A stretch of DNA of 64,000 nt from Actinoplanes oblitus (GCF_030252345.1 NZ_CP126980.1:9619501-9683500), one strand, 5' to 3'; shown: positions 19,993-28,604, numbered from the stretch's first letter. Numbers and translations are program-made. Notes: generated from the letters alone by a model not told the origin.

Positions 19993-21434
19993 TGGACCGG
20001 TAGCGTCACCCGGGCTTCCAGACCTCCCCCGTCGTCGCGCCGATCGTGCAGGGCCAGTGTCCCGCGATGTTGCTCGGTGATCTCGCGGGCGATGCTCAGG
20101 CCCAGACCGCTGCCGCCGTTGGCCTTGCGTCCACCGTCGGCGCGCCAGAAACGCTCGAACGCACGAGTGATCGACTGCGGATCGAGGCCAGGCCCGTGAT
20201 CCCGTATGGAGATCGTCAGATCCGTGTCCGCGCCGCTGACCACGATGTCGATCGGACTGTCTGCGGGCGTGTACCGGACGGCGTTACCGAGCAGGTTGCG
20301 CAGCACCTGGACCAGTGCTGCCTCGTCGCCGAGCACGACGGCACGTGGCGGCTCGACCCGCAGCGAGATCACCCGCTCCGATTCGACCACGCCCAGATCG
20401 GCGACCAGTCCACGCAGGACCGGGCCGACGTCGACCGGGGCGAGCTCCAACGGCCGTCGCGCGTCCAGCCGGGCCAGCAGGATGAGCTCCTCGACCAACT
20501 GTTGCATCCGTCCGGTTTCCTCGCCGATCCGCGTCATCGCCAGGTCGGCCTGCTCCCAGTCGGCGACGCCGCCGCTGAGATAGAGATCGCTCCAGCCGCG
20601 AACCGTCGTCAGCGGTGTCCTGAGTTCGTGCGAGGCATCCGCGACGAAGCGCCGAATCCGGTCCTCGGCATCCTCACGCTCGCTGAAAGCGGCGTTGAGC
20701 TCGGCCGCCACCCGGCCGATCTCGCTCTGCGGATGCCGCACGGTGATGCGTCGGCCGCGCTGACCACCGGCGATGGCCCGGGCGGTGTCCGCGACGGTGC
20801 GCAGTGGCCGCAGCCCGATCCGCAGTACCAGAATCGCGGTCAGCACACCCGCGGTGAGGATGGCAGCCGACGCGGTGATCTCCACGATCAGCAGGCGGTG
20901 CAGCGTGGCGTCGACGTCGGCCAGGGAGACGCCGACGACCAGAGCCGCCGGCCGCACCCGCATCCCGTCGATGGTCAGCGTGACGCCCTCGGCGGCGCCG
21001 GGCAGGGCGATCACGGTCAGTCGATAGCCGGGCCCCTTGCCCGCGCTGGGGGCGGTGAACGGCTCGGCGGTGGCTCTGACCGGCGCGGGCAGGACCGGCG
21101 GTGTCAGGTCTTCCCTGCCGGAAACCGCCGCGTGTGCCACTAGGGTGCGGCCGTCGTCACCGACCACGGCGACGTACTGGGTGCTGGGGGCCAAGAGGCG
21201 CACCGTGTCCCAGCTGATCGGCGTGTCCGGACCTCGGCCGGCCTGCTCGTTGATGCGATCCGCCAGCGAGGCGAGCGTCACGTCGACCCGGTCACCCATG
21301 AACGTCCGCAGCGCGGTGTACGCCGCCACGTCCGCGATGAGCAGCCCGGCGGCCAGCAATGCCAGCGTCCCGGCCAGCAGCCGCCCTCGCAGCCCCTGCC
21401 ACACACCGGCGCCCCGCAACCGCGCGAGCGACAT
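19965..21434 (-). CDS. Sensor histidine kinase, EnvZ/HAMP type
   Basis: Classic two-pass sensor kinase (489 aa). TM1 is at about residues 18-38, an extracytoplasmic sensor domain of about 120 residues follows, then TM2 (ASAAILTAGVLTAILVLRIG), a HAMP linker, and HisKA with FVADASHELRTPLTTVRGW (His near 269). The ATPase domain shows an N box (LLGNAVRYTP), a G1 box (DHGPGLD) and a G2 box (GGSGLGLSIARE). The ATG overlaps the TGA of the upstream regulator by one base (TGATG), so it is translationally coupled to the regulator at 21434-22198, its likely partner. Confidence 0.92.
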   Translation of the reverse strand: MSLARLRGAGVWQGLRGRLLAGTLALLAAGLLIADVAAYTALRTFMGDRVDVTLASLADRINEQAGRGPDTPISWDTVRLLAPSTQYVAVVGDDGRTLVAHAAVSGREDLTPPVLPAPVRATAEPFTAPSAGKGPGYRLTVIALPGAAEGVTLTIDGMRVRPAALVVGVSLADVDATLHRLLIVEITASAAILTAGVLTAILVLRIGLRPLRTVADTARAIAGGQRGRRITVRHPQSEIGRVAAELNAAFSEREDAEDRIRRFVADASHELRTPLTTVRGWSDLYLSGGVADWEQADLAMTRIGEETGRMQQLVEELILLARLDARRPLELAPVDVGPVLRGLVADLGVVESERVISLRVEPPRAVVLGDEAALVQVLRNLLGNAVRYTPADSPIDIVVSGADTDLTISIRDHGPGLDPQSITRAFERFWRADGGRKANGGSGLGLSIAREITEQHRGTLALHDRRDDGGGLEARVTLPVHHDALSRTV

Positions 21435-22198
21435 CACGCGACGGGCTCGCGCATCGCGTACCCGAAACCGCGCACCGTGTGCAACAGCGGCACCGCGCCA
21501 TCCGCGTCGATCTTGCCGCGCAGCTGGCTGATGAACTTCTCCACCACCGCGGTCTCGCCGCCCCACTCATACCCCCACACCTCGCGCAGGAGCTGCCGGC
21601 GCGACAGGACCAGCTCGGCGTTACGCATGAGAAAGCGCAGCAGCCGGAACTCCGTGGGCGACAGGGTGATCGCCCGACCGGCGCGAGCCACATGGTGAGT
21701 CTGCTCGTCCAGCTCGAGATCGCCGACTCGCAGACGCAAGACCGCCTCAGTCGCCGCGAGGCCGCGCCGCAGCAGCACGTTCAGCCGGGCGACCACCTCG
21801 GCGGTGCTGAACGGTTTGGTCACGTAATCGTCAGCGCCGAGCGCCAGACCGGCCACCTTGTCCTCGACCCCGTCGCGCGCGCTGAGCAGCAGCACCGCCA
21901 GGTCCTGGTCGCGCGCCCGCAGCTCCAGACACAAGTCCAGACCCGAGCCGTCGGGCAGCATGACATCCAGCACAGCCAGCTCCGGAGCGAACTCTCGCGC
22001 CACGGTCCGGGCCTGCGCGCAGCTCGCCGCCGCCCGCACACTGAACCCCGCGAACGACAACATCGCGGTCAACACCTCCGCGATGGGTCCCTCGTCATCG
22101 ACCACCAGCACGCGAGCCGGGCGCAGCGCGGTGAGCCCGGGCGCGGGCGGCCGCGACTCGTCGGCCTGCCGGGGACCGGGACGCTTCGCAGTTGTCAC
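21434..22198 (-). CDS. OmpR-family response regulator
   Basis: Full receiver and winged-helix regulator (254 aa). It has VLVVDDEGPI, the phospho-Asp Asp78 in AVLDVMLPDGSG, LLLSARD, and the intact loop GLALGADDYVTKPFS. The DNA-binding domain shows LSPTEFRLLRFLMRNAELVL and ends with the usual TVRGFGYAMR. It is the first gene of a two-gene unit with the kinase that follows and is stop/start coupled to it. The regulator at 19243 is a close relative on the other strand, so one kinase lies between two regulators. Confidence 0.92.
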   Translation of the reverse strand: MTTAKRPGPRQADESRPPAPGLTALRPARVLVVDDEGPIAEVLTAMLSFAGFSVRAAASCAQARTVAREFAPELAVLDVMLPDGSGLDLCLELRARDQDLAVLLLSARDGVEDKVAGLALGADDYVTKPFSTAEVVARLNVLLRRGLAATEAVLRLRVGDLELDEQTHHVARAGRAITLSPTEFRLLRFLMRNAELVLSRRQLLREVWGYEWGGETAVVEKFISQLRGKIDADGAVPLLHTVRGFGYAMREPVA

Positions 22199-22299
22199 CG
22201 ATCAACCATGCCGTACCGGCGCCGCCGGCAGCCTCACCACAACCTTCCCATCACCTGCCGATTCGCTGAGCGCGCCGCAGCGGGGGATGGGGACGAACC

Positions 22300-22331
22300 G
22301 GCCGTGACCATTGTTTCCGCAGGTCACGGCC
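22300..22331. terminator. Hairpin between regulator and CU044_5270-type gene
   Basis: GGCCGTGACC (22300-22309) pairs perfectly with GGTCACGGCC (22322-22331) around a 12-nt loop. It lies about 45 nt after the stop of the minus-strand gene at 22376-23524 and upstream of the response regulator, so it probably ends the sigma-factor operon transcript. Confidence 0.6.
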
Positions 22332-22338
22332 TTACTTG

Positions 22339-22358
22339 AAGTGCGCCCGAAGGGACTC
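22339..22358. repeat. 20-nt copy of the tRNA-Arg 3' end (candidate attL)
   Basis: AAGTGCGCCCGAAGGGACTC here is identical to 41511-41530 and 45520-45539, in the same orientation. The last of these is the 3' end (plus 3 flanking bases) of the intact tRNA-Arg gene. The flanks here differ from the tRNA, as expected for the distal attachment site of an element integrated at that tRNA. A 20-nt exact match by chance is very unlikely in a window this size. Confidence 0.5.
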
Positions 22359-22375
22359 TGTCAGATCGCCGCCGC

Positions 22376-23524
22376 CTACAGGTCGGCCTGCGTCACCCGG
22401 GAGGATTCGTACGTCGTGGAGGCCTGGGGAAGGCCCGGCACGGTAGAGACGCTCTTGACCAGCATGCCGGTCGTGGCGTCGACGGTCAGCACCTGGCCGC
22501 CCTCGCCGCCGAACACCTCCGGGCCGGCGGTGATCGTCAGCGTGGCCTTGTCGTCGGTGGTCGACTTCTTGACGTCGACCGCGGAGATCGTGGACAACAG
22601 ACGTAGCACACCGGCGCGGACCTGCGTGTTGCCGTCGCCGGCGGACAGAGCTTCGGTGCTGTACGTCCACAGGGCGTTGTCGAGATGCTGCTGGACGGCC
22701 TGAGGGCTGTACGGCTTCGGCGCTGCCTTGCCACCCTTCTGCTTGATGATCACCTGGGCGGCCGCCTGCTGTTTGTCCCACTCCGCCTTCTGTGCTGCTG
22801 GGTCGAGGCCGACCAGCCGATCGTTCGCTGCCTTGAGCATCTGGGTCCGGCCGTCGGCCGGGCTGCTGTCCGCCGCGGCGACGGCCGCCTTGAGGAGGGG
22901 GGCGTATCCGCCGTCCTTCATCTGGTCCTGTTGACGGGTGATCGCCAGCTTGATGTCCTGCACGCTGTTGCCGGTGTAGATCGCGTGATCGTCGGTGTAC
23001 AGCGTGTAGACGACCTGCATGGTCTTCTTGCCGTTGACCTGAGTCGCTTTCACCAGCCATGCATCGCCCCCGGAAGGGGTGAGGGTCTTGATGGACCCGG
23101 CCAGAGTCATCAGCGGCGCGCGTTCGGCGGAGCCGTCGGCGGCGACTGGCCCCGAGGCGGCAGCCGACGGATCGCCGGCGGCCACCACGCCCCCGGTCGC
23201 CGACGAGTTGAGCGCCACAGCGACGACCGCTGCTGCGGCGGCGGCCGCCACACCGGCGCCGATGCCGAGGCGACCCGCCAGGCCCAGCCGGCGGCGGCCG
23301 CGCCGGATCGCCGGGCTGGACTCGTGACGCCGTGTGGTTGTCGTCGTTTCCATTGTCGAATTCGTCTCCATAGTCGTGTCCTCCGCTGATGTCGCGCCCA
23401 GCAACCGCACGGTTCCGGGATCGGCCATCGCCGCGCGCAGCACCGCCCGCGCCCGCTGATAAGCCTCCGGGCGCAGTGGCTCTGCGCTGCCCAACTCACC
23501 GACCAGATCGAGCTCGTCGGTCAT
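22376..23524 (-). CDS. CU044_5270-family membrane protein, likely sigma-factor partner
   Basis: A 382-residue protein with a cytoplasmic N-terminus of about 85 residues (start MTDELDLVGELGSAEPLRPE), one TM segment (residues 87-110, LGIGAGVAAAAAAAVVAVAL) and a large outer domain that ends QASTTYESSRVTQADL. This layout and its coupling to an ECF sigma gene match the CU044_5270 family of uncharacterised actinobacterial proteins. Its ATG overlaps the sigma stop by 4 bp (ATGA). It probably modulates the sigma factor at the membrane, but no zinc-binding anti-sigma motif (HxxxCxxC) is present, so the mechanism is unknown. Confidence 0.8.
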   Translation of the reverse strand: MTDELDLVGELGSAEPLRPEAYQRARAVLRAAMADPGTVRLLGATSAEDTTMETNSTMETTTTTRRHESSPAIRRGRRRLGLAGRLGIGAGVAAAAAAAVVAVALNSSATGGVVAAGDPSAAASGPVAADGSAERAPLMTLAGSIKTLTPSGGDAWLVKATQVNGKKTMQVVYTLYTDDHAIYTGNSVQDIKLAITRQQDQMKDGGYAPLLKAAVAAADSSPADGRTQMLKAANDRLVGLDPAAQKAEWDKQQAAAQVIIKQKGGKAAPKPYSPQAVQQHLDNALWTYSTEALSAGDGNTQVRAGVLRLLSTISAVDVKKSTTDDKATLTITAGPEVFGGEGGQVLTVDATTGMLVKSVSTVPGLPQASTTYESSRVTQADL

Positions 23525-24093
23525 CGGTGTTTCTCCTTCGCGCTGTTGCGTTCCTTCAGAAGCGCGGACACCCCTGGCGCCTCACGGAGAGCCGCCCTGG
23601 CCTGGCTCAGCAGCCGCCGTGCGGTGCCGGCCGGCATGCCGAGCGCCCGCGCGGCGTCGGCTGCGGTCAGGTCCTCCCAGGCGACGAGCCTCAGAACTTC
23701 CCGCTCCTCGGGTTTGAGCCGCATCAAGGCCGACTCGAGTACTGCCTGCGCGTCCATGCCGAGGTCCACCGCCGACCACGGATCCCACCCGCTAGCCAGC
23801 TCCGTCACGTCCTCGACCAGGTCCTCGGGCGGCCGGGACCGCCAGAAGCGGCGCAGGCGGTTCAACGCCACCCCGTACAGCCACGGCCGCGCGTCGTCGT
23901 ACGACCGGTCGTACGATCGCCGCGACTCGAACGCGGCGACCCAAACTTCGCCCAGCAAGTCCTCCGCCGCGTCGCGCCCCACCCGACGAACGAGGTAGGA
24001 ACCGACGGCGGCTTCATGACGACCGACCACCTCCACGAAGGCGTCGACATCGCCATTCAGCGACCGGCCTATCAACTCCGCATCCGACGCCAT
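23521..24093 (-). CDS. ECF RNA polymerase sigma factor
   Basis: Sigma-70 family factor with regions 2 and 4 only (190 aa). Region 2 contains LVRRVGRDAAEDLLGEVWVA and ARPWLYGVALNRLRRFWR. Region 4 contains LKPEEREVLRLVAWEDLTAA and ALGMPAGTARRLLSQARAAL. The start is the ATG at 24093, directly after GAGGAGGGCC; an upstream ATG at 24123 lacks a ribosome site. It is translationally coupled to the CU044_5270-type gene downstream and is divergent from a second, unrelated sigma module at 24365. Confidence 0.9.
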   Translation of the reverse strand: MASDAELIGRSLNGDVDAFVEVVGRHEAAVGSYLVRRVGRDAAEDLLGEVWVAAFESRRSYDRSYDDARPWLYGVALNRLRRFWRSRPPEDLVEDVTELASGWDPWSAVDLGMDAQAVLESALMRLKPEEREVLRLVAWEDLTAADAARALGMPAGTARRLLSQARAALREAPGVSALLKERNSAKEKHR

Positions 24094-24364
24094 GGCCCTC
24101 CTCGGCGAGATCCGCGCTTCCAACCTGACATTGCCGATCAGGCTGAGAAGTGTTCAGGCTTCGAAGCACCCCGGACCGGAGAACAAGCGATGGCGTGGGC
24201 GCACGTGCTGCGCGGATCGTGGCGAAACCACTCTCAGGGGTCGACGCGCTGGAGGGCGTCCAAGGCGGGCACGGCAGGTTCGACATCACGGGCTACCGGC
24301 GGCCGGAGCGCTCCCGCTGATCTTTTCGGCCTCATGCAACCTCGGGCCGGGCGAAGGGGTCAGG

Positions 24365-24943
24365 GTGGGTGTGAAAGAGGACAGCAGCTCGGGCAGGTCC
24401 GAGCGTGACGAGCAGTTCCACGAATTCGTGGCCGATCGGCGTAAGTGGCTGCTGCAGACCGCGCGGCTGCTGACGGCCGGCGATCCGCACCTGGCGGAGG
24501 ATCTCGTGCAGACGGCACTGACCAAGCTCTACGTCTCCTGGGCGGCATTCCGGCGGGCGGACAACCCGGACGGCTACCTGCGCCGGGTGCTGGTCAACGC
24601 TTTCCTCAGGGAACGCCGTCGATCGTGGTGGCGATTCGAGCGTCCGTCCGACCGGCTACCTGACCGCGCCGACACGCAGTCGGCACCGGTCGACCTGGAT
24701 CCGGAGCTGTCCCGCGCACTGGGTCAGCTGCCGCGGCGGATGCGCGCCGCGGTCATCCTGCGCTTTTTTCACGAGCTGGACGTCACTGAAACAGCGGCGG
24801 CACTGGGCTGCTCGACCGGAACGGTCAAGAGCCAGACCTCCCGAGCTCTCGACAAGCTACGGGTGGCGCTGGACCAGCCCGCAGCACCGCGTAACCCGCC
24901 TGCCCCCACCGCCCGATCCCAAGAACAGGAACTCATCCGATGA
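24365..24943 (+). CDS. SigE-family ECF sigma factor
   Basis: Second ECF sigma factor (192 aa), of the short actinobacterial SigE-like group: FVADRRKWLLQTARLLTAGD, HLAEDLVQTALTKLYVSW, NPDGYLRRVLVNAFLRERRR (region 2), then LPRRMRAAVILRFFHELDVT and ALGCSTGTVKSQTSRALDKL (region 4). The start is placed at GTG 24365, five bases after GAAGGGG; GTG 24371 is an alternative. The 271 bp to the divergent sigma gene hold both promoters. Its stop overlaps the next gene's start by 4 bp, so it is coupled to a membrane-anchored partner. Confidence 0.9.
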   Translation: MGVKEDSSSGRSERDEQFHEFVADRRKWLLQTARLLTAGDPHLAEDLVQTALTKLYVSWAAFRRADNPDGYLRRVLVNAFLRERRRSWWRFERPSDRLPDRADTQSAPVDLDPELSRALGQLPRRMRAAVILRFFHELDVTETAAALGCSTGTVKSQTSRALDKLRVALDQPAAPRNPPAPTARSQEQELIR

Positions 24944-25695
24944 TGGATCTTCACAACCGCCTGCAGCACCTGGCCGGCCCCGCCGATGAGACCCCGGCCG
25001 CCGTCATCGAGGAGGATCTGGCTCGCGGGCGCCACGCCGTCCGGCGCAACCGGGCCTTCCGGGTGGCCGCCGGGTCGGCGTTCAGCGTCGCGGCCGTCGC
25101 GGCGGCGCTGTCGCTGGGGCACGGACTGGTCGGCGGCCACACCCAGGACGCGCCCACGGCGGCGCAGAGCGCGAACGGCGTGACCGCCGGTGTCAAGCTC
25201 GTCAGTTACACCGGAGAACAGCCTCGCCTGTTCACCATCGACACGGTGCCGCAGGGGTTCTTCATCCAGGGCCAGAACGAGTACGAGCTGGTCATCGCGC
25301 CGGAGCAGGCCAAGACTCCCGATCCGGCCAAGCCGTACCTGTCCGATCCCAAGGTCTACACCGGCAAGATCGCGGTCTATCTGCAGAACAAGGACTTCAC
25401 GGTCGAGCCCGGCGGTGACGAAAAGTTCAAGATTGACGGCAAGCCGGCTGCGCTGCGCTACATCCACACCGACGAGGGCACCCCGGATGAGGGAACCACT
25501 GTGGAAGCGACCCAGATCTTCGTTGTGCAGTCGCCCCACGTCTACCTCACCGTTCAGTTCGACGCCAGCACCGGCCTGACCAAGGAACAGATGATCAAGG
25601 TTGCGGGCGGTATCAACCTCACCGCCGAGGCAGTCGCCAAGGCCGAGAAGGGGTACGCCGCACAGACCACGGACATCAAGACTGACAAGAACTGA
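24940..25695 (+). CDS. Membrane-anchored partner protein of SigE-like sigma factor
   Basis: A 251-residue protein with a cytoplasmic N-terminus (MMDLHNRLQHLAGPADETP, then EDLARGRHAVRRNR), one TM helix (about 42-62, AFRVAAGSAFSVAAVAAALS) and a periplasmic-side domain of about 180 residues. The layout repeats that of the CU044_5270-type protein beside the other sigma gene, although the sequences differ. ATGA overlap with the sigma factor suggests a stoichiometric regulator, perhaps a one-pass anti-sigma factor. There are no Cys/His metal motifs. Confidence 0.75.
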   Translation: MMDLHNRLQHLAGPADETPAAVIEEDLARGRHAVRRNRAFRVAAGSAFSVAAVAAALSLGHGLVGGHTQDAPTAAQSANGVTAGVKLVSYTGEQPRLFTIDTVPQGFFIQGQNEYELVIAPEQAKTPDPAKPYLSDPKVYTGKIAVYLQNKDFTVEPGGDEKFKIDGKPAALRYIHTDEGTPDEGTTVEATQIFVVQSPHVYLTVQFDASTGLTKEQMIKVAGGINLTAEAVAKAEKGYAAQTTDIKTDKN

Positions 25696-25712
25696 ACGTC
25701 ACCGCATCAATA

Positions 25713-25745
25713 CCGGCCGCGTCGATGATTCACTGACGCGGCCGG
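25713..25745. terminator. Terminator after SigE-type module
   Basis: CCGGCCGCGTC (25713-25723) pairs perfectly with GACGCGGCCGG (25735-25745) around an 11-nt loop, starting 18 nt after the stop of the gene at 24940-25695. Confidence 0.8.
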
Positions 25746-25904
25746 AAGCGTGCGCACCGTGGTCAGCGCTTGGGCGGCCAGCCGCAACAACGCCGGCTTC
25801 TCCCTGAAAGGTGCCATCTCCGTGTGCAGATGAGCACCGGGCCCCGAACAGCAACGATCTTCGTTCCTGTCCCCGGATCTGCTCGGTGCAACGGAGTAGC
25901 GGCA

Positions 25905-26930
25905 ATGCGTACCCCTCTGATCTTTCTGACCCCTTTGGTCCTCGCCGTGCTCGCCGGTTGCGGCGCTGGGGCAGCGGCCCAGCCCGGCCCCGACTTCGTC
26001 GACCCGCTGGCGGTCACGTCGTCGGCTCCACAGGCCGCCGCGGAGACGCCCAGCTCGCTGGATCCGGAGTCCGAGCCGGTGACCACCACGGAGCCGGATC
26101 AGTCGGAGTCGGACCAGTCAGAGTCGGACCAATCGGAGCCGGACCAATCAGAGCCGGACCAGTCGGAGCCGGATACCAGCCAGCCCGACACCAGTGAAGC
26201 GGCCGCCGATGAACTGGATACCAACCCGCCTGCCACCACCGACGAGCCGGCGACTCCGGTCAGGATCCGCCGAGGTGACGGGCCGGCCAGGAGCCTCAGG
26301 AAGACCGGCCGGGCCGGCGTGGCGCTCACCTTCGACGACGGACCCGACCCGGTGAATACGCCGGCGCTGCTCGACCTGCTGAAACGGACACACGTCAAGG
26401 CGACCTTCTGCCTCGTCGGCCGGAACGTCGCCGCGCATCCCGAGATCGTCCGGCGGATCGTCGCCGAGGGCCACACGCTGTGCAACCACACCTGGCGGCA
26501 CAGCCTCACCCTGGGCCGGCAGAAACCATCGGTGATCCGCGCCGACCTACAACGGACCAACGACGCCATCCACGCCGCGGCCCCGGGCGCCGAGATCAAG
26601 TACATGCGCGCGCCCGGCGGCAACTTCACTCCGGCGTTCGTCAAACAGGCCGCCCTGCTCGGCATGACGTCCATCTACTGGCAGGTGGATCCGCGCGACT
26701 GGGACCACCCGGCCGGCGAGTCCGCGGCCGCGCACCAGGCCAAGGTGATCGGCACGGTGCGGAAACACGTCAGCAAGGGCGCGATCGTGTTGTCTCACGA
26801 CTATCGGCAGCCGGGCACCATCACGGCGTACGAGACACTGATCCCGTGGCTGAAGAAGCGCTACACCCTGATCGCCCTGCCGGTTGGCCAGGACACCGCG
26901 GCCGACGGCTCGCCGATTACCAGCGGGTAA
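25905..26930 (+). CDS. Polysaccharide deacetylase lipoprotein (NodB domain)
   Basis: Surface carbohydrate esterase (CE4). The signal ends in a lipobox LAGC (Cys19), so it is lipid-anchored. A low-complexity acidic linker follows, with five DQSE(S/P) repeats. The NodB domain starts near residue 140: motif 1 LTFDDGPD (catalytic base and metal Asp), motif 2 HTWRH (metal His pair), motif 3 RAPGG, motif 4 WQVDPRDWDHP, motif 5 LSHDYR. All metal-binding residues are present, so it should remove acetyl groups from peptidoglycan or another glycan. The start is ATG 25905 behind GGAG; the frame is open to 25770. Confidence 0.93.
   Translation: MRTPLIFLTPLVLAVLAGCGAGAAAQPGPDFVDPLAVTSSAPQAAAETPSSLDPESEPVTTTEPDQSESDQSESDQSEPDQSEPDQSEPDTSQPDTSEAAADELDTNPPATTDEPATPVRIRRGDGPARSLRKTGRAGVALTFDDGPDPVNTPALLDLLKRTHVKATFCLVGRNVAAHPEIVRRIVAEGHTLCNHTWRHSLTLGRQKPSVIRADLQRTNDAIHAAAPGAEIKYMRAPGGNFTPAFVKQAALLGMTSIYWQVDPRDWDHPAGESAAAHQAKVIGTVRKHVSKGAIVLSHDYRQPGTITAYETLIPWLKKRYTLIALPVGQDTAADGSPITSG
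26097..26171 (+). repeat. Five 15-bp tandem repeats in the deacetylase linker
   Basis: Five head-to-tail units of GAYCARTCRGAGYCG encode DQSES or DQSEP. The units differ only at third or wobble-like positions. They form the acidic stalk between the lipid anchor and the NodB domain, and copy number could change by slippage. Confidence 0.9.
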
Positions 26931-27123
26931 TCATCCACCGCGACTGACTGTGAAGATCCCCTACCCGCCGCGCGCCCTCGGGCGCCGACGCATGGGCGTG
27001 GTTTCTCCCTGCCGCTACGACCCGGCCGGACGCGCCTGACCAGAGCAGTTTGCGCCGCGCCGGCTTGCCCGCTCCGGCTGTCGTGCATGCTGGACGGCGG
27101 CCTGAGTGCCGGCGAAGCTGGCG

Positions 27124-27417
27124 TCACGTCACCTTCAGGGTCACCGTGGCGCTGGTGCCGGTGGTGTTGTAGGTGCCACCCGCGATCACCATCCGCAGGG
27201 TCTAGGTGCCGTGCTTGAAGGCCCGATTGAAGCTGTACGTACCCTTGGCCGTCGCCCGTGTGCCCGTTCCAGCGCGAACCGGCTTTGCGCTGCAAGGTGA
27301 CCACGACCCCGCCGCGCGCGGGCCCGGCCGTACCTAAATCTTGATCTTCTTGTTGGCTTTGGGTTCTTGGTGCTGGTCTTGGCGGTGATGGTGTAGCGAA
27401 CCGATGCCGACATGGCC
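27124..27417 (-). pseudogene. Decayed C-terminus of a secreted Ig-like/beta-sandwich protein
   Basis: Read on the minus strand in mixed frames, this stretch gives SVRYTITAKTSTKN, then KANKKIKI followed by a stop, then VVTLQRKAGSRWN, AKGTYSFNRAFKHGT, a stop, TLRMVIAGGTYNTTGTSATV and TLKVT. This is the pattern of a C-terminal beta-sandwich domain of actinobacterial secreted proteins. At least one frameshift and two in-frame stops break it, and no N-terminus is found. The 760 bp between the deacetylase and the phosphotransferase hold this fragment and the broken gene at 27453. Confidence 0.55.
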
Positions 27418-27452
27418 GCCGAGCTGGCCGCCCACATGCCGGCCGAGCCCGG

Positions 27453-27677
27453 GTGGGTGACCCGGTACGCGGTGGTGACTCCGAGCCGTACCAGGCCGCC
27501 TGCGAGGAGGTCGTGGGACAGTTCATGCACCACGTGCCGATCCTGACCGAGGGCATGGCCGACGGCTCCTCGATCGAGTACACCCGCCAAGCGCTGAAGG
27601 CGACCGGCTACTACATCGACCCCGAGTTCTGGGCCGGCGAGGCGAAGTCCTGCTGTCCGCCGAACCCGGGCATCTGA
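27453..27677 (+). pseudogene. Hypothetical gene fragment upstream of phosphotransferase
   Basis: A 74-residue frame (core EEVVGQFMHHVPILTEGMAD, then ALKATGYYIDPEFW) with coding character, ending 15 bp before the phosphotransferase start. A separate frame from ATG 27412 (MAAELAAHMPAEPGWVTRYA) flows into it only with a frameshift, so this is probably the C-terminal part of a small broken gene. The family is not recognised. Confidence 0.4.
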
Positions 27678-27692
27678 AAGGCCACCTGACCG

Positions 27693-28511
27693 ATGCGCAC
27701 TGACTGGACCGCGCTGCCCGAGGCCGTCACGAAAGAAGTCGCCGACCGCATCGGCGGAACTCACGCCATCCCGGCCCGGACCGGTGACCACGCGGAGATA
27801 GCCGCAACCGTCACCGGGACCAACGGCACGGTGTTCGTCAAAGCGGCCCACAGCGACTTCGGGATCAGGTCACTGCGCTTCGAGCTGCGGGTGAGTGAGG
27901 CCGTCAACGGGCCGCACTCACCCGCGGTGCAATGGCACTTCGAGACGGCCGGCTGGCTGGTCGTAGGGTTCGAGCACTGCGACGGCCCGCACGCCGACCT
28001 GTCCCCGGGAAGCCCCGACCTGGACCTTCTCGGCGAAGCCCTGGCGACGCTGGGTAGGACGCCCGCGCCGGACGTGGGGCTGTTCAGCCCGAAAGGGCGG
28101 CTCGGGTTCGAGCACCCGGCGATGGGCGGCGACACGCTCGTGCACACCGATCTCGGCCCGGCCAACCTCATCGTCACCCCGGGCGGCCTGCGGATCGTCG
28201 ACTGGGCGATGGCGACCAAAGCCGCGCCGTGGGTCGAGTTGGCCATGCTCGTCCCGTGGCTGATCGGTAGTGGCCACACCTCGGAACAAGCGGAGAACTG
28301 GCTGGCCCAGCGCTCGGCTTGGGACATGGTGGACCCCTCGGTCCTCGACGACTTCGCGGCGAAAAACGCCGAGAAGTGGACGCTCAAGGCGGGCCAGAAC
28401 ACCGCCGGGTGGATGCGCGACCTAGCGGACTGGACAGGTCAATGGTGGACGTACCGGCGCACTACGTACCAGCAGGTCAGGGCCGAGTGCATGATTCCGG
28501 CCAGCCACTGA
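27693..28511 (+). CDS. Aminoglycoside-phosphotransferase-like kinase
   Basis: APH/choline-kinase-fold protein (272 aa). The catalytic loop is HTDLGPANLIV (HxDxxxxN) and the metal Asp is in RIVDWAMA. The N-lobe is shortened, with TGTNGTVFVKAA as the ATP-lysine strand. The substrate is unknown; proteins of this size are common actinomycete APH relatives without proven resistance activity. The last 40 bases belong to a 122-bp sequence repeated perfectly at 41650. It precedes the thioamitide operon by 670 bp and is not obviously part of it. Confidence 0.85.
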   Translation: MRTDWTALPEAVTKEVADRIGGTHAIPARTGDHAEIAATVTGTNGTVFVKAAHSDFGIRSLRFELRVSEAVNGPHSPAVQWHFETAGWLVVGFEHCDGPHADLSPGSPDLDLLGEALATLGRTPAPDVGLFSPKGRLGFEHPAMGGDTLVHTDLGPANLIVTPGGLRIVDWAMATKAAPWVELAMLVPWLIGSGHTSEQAENWLAQRSAWDMVDPSVLDDFAAKNAEKWTLKAGQNTAGWMRDLADWTGQWWTYRRTTYQQVRAECMIPASH

Positions 28512-28593
28512 TCGATCGGCACCGCTCAAACGTGCTGATTCAGTCGCGCCCGTACTGAAACGGTCGCCGACATCCGATCACCCACGGATCACC
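28472..28593. repeat. 122-bp perfect direct repeat, copy A
   Basis: Identical base for base to 41650-41771. It covers the last 40 bases of the phosphotransferase gene and 82 bases beyond. Similarity continues at a clearly lower level to about 28720 (matching to about 41895), where both copies hold the 3' end of one minus-strand gene family (endings VPSVFYRR here, VPGGFYRV there). Copy A is inside an intact gene and is probably the source copy. Confidence 0.95.
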
Positions 28594-28604
28594 CGACACC
28601 GCCG

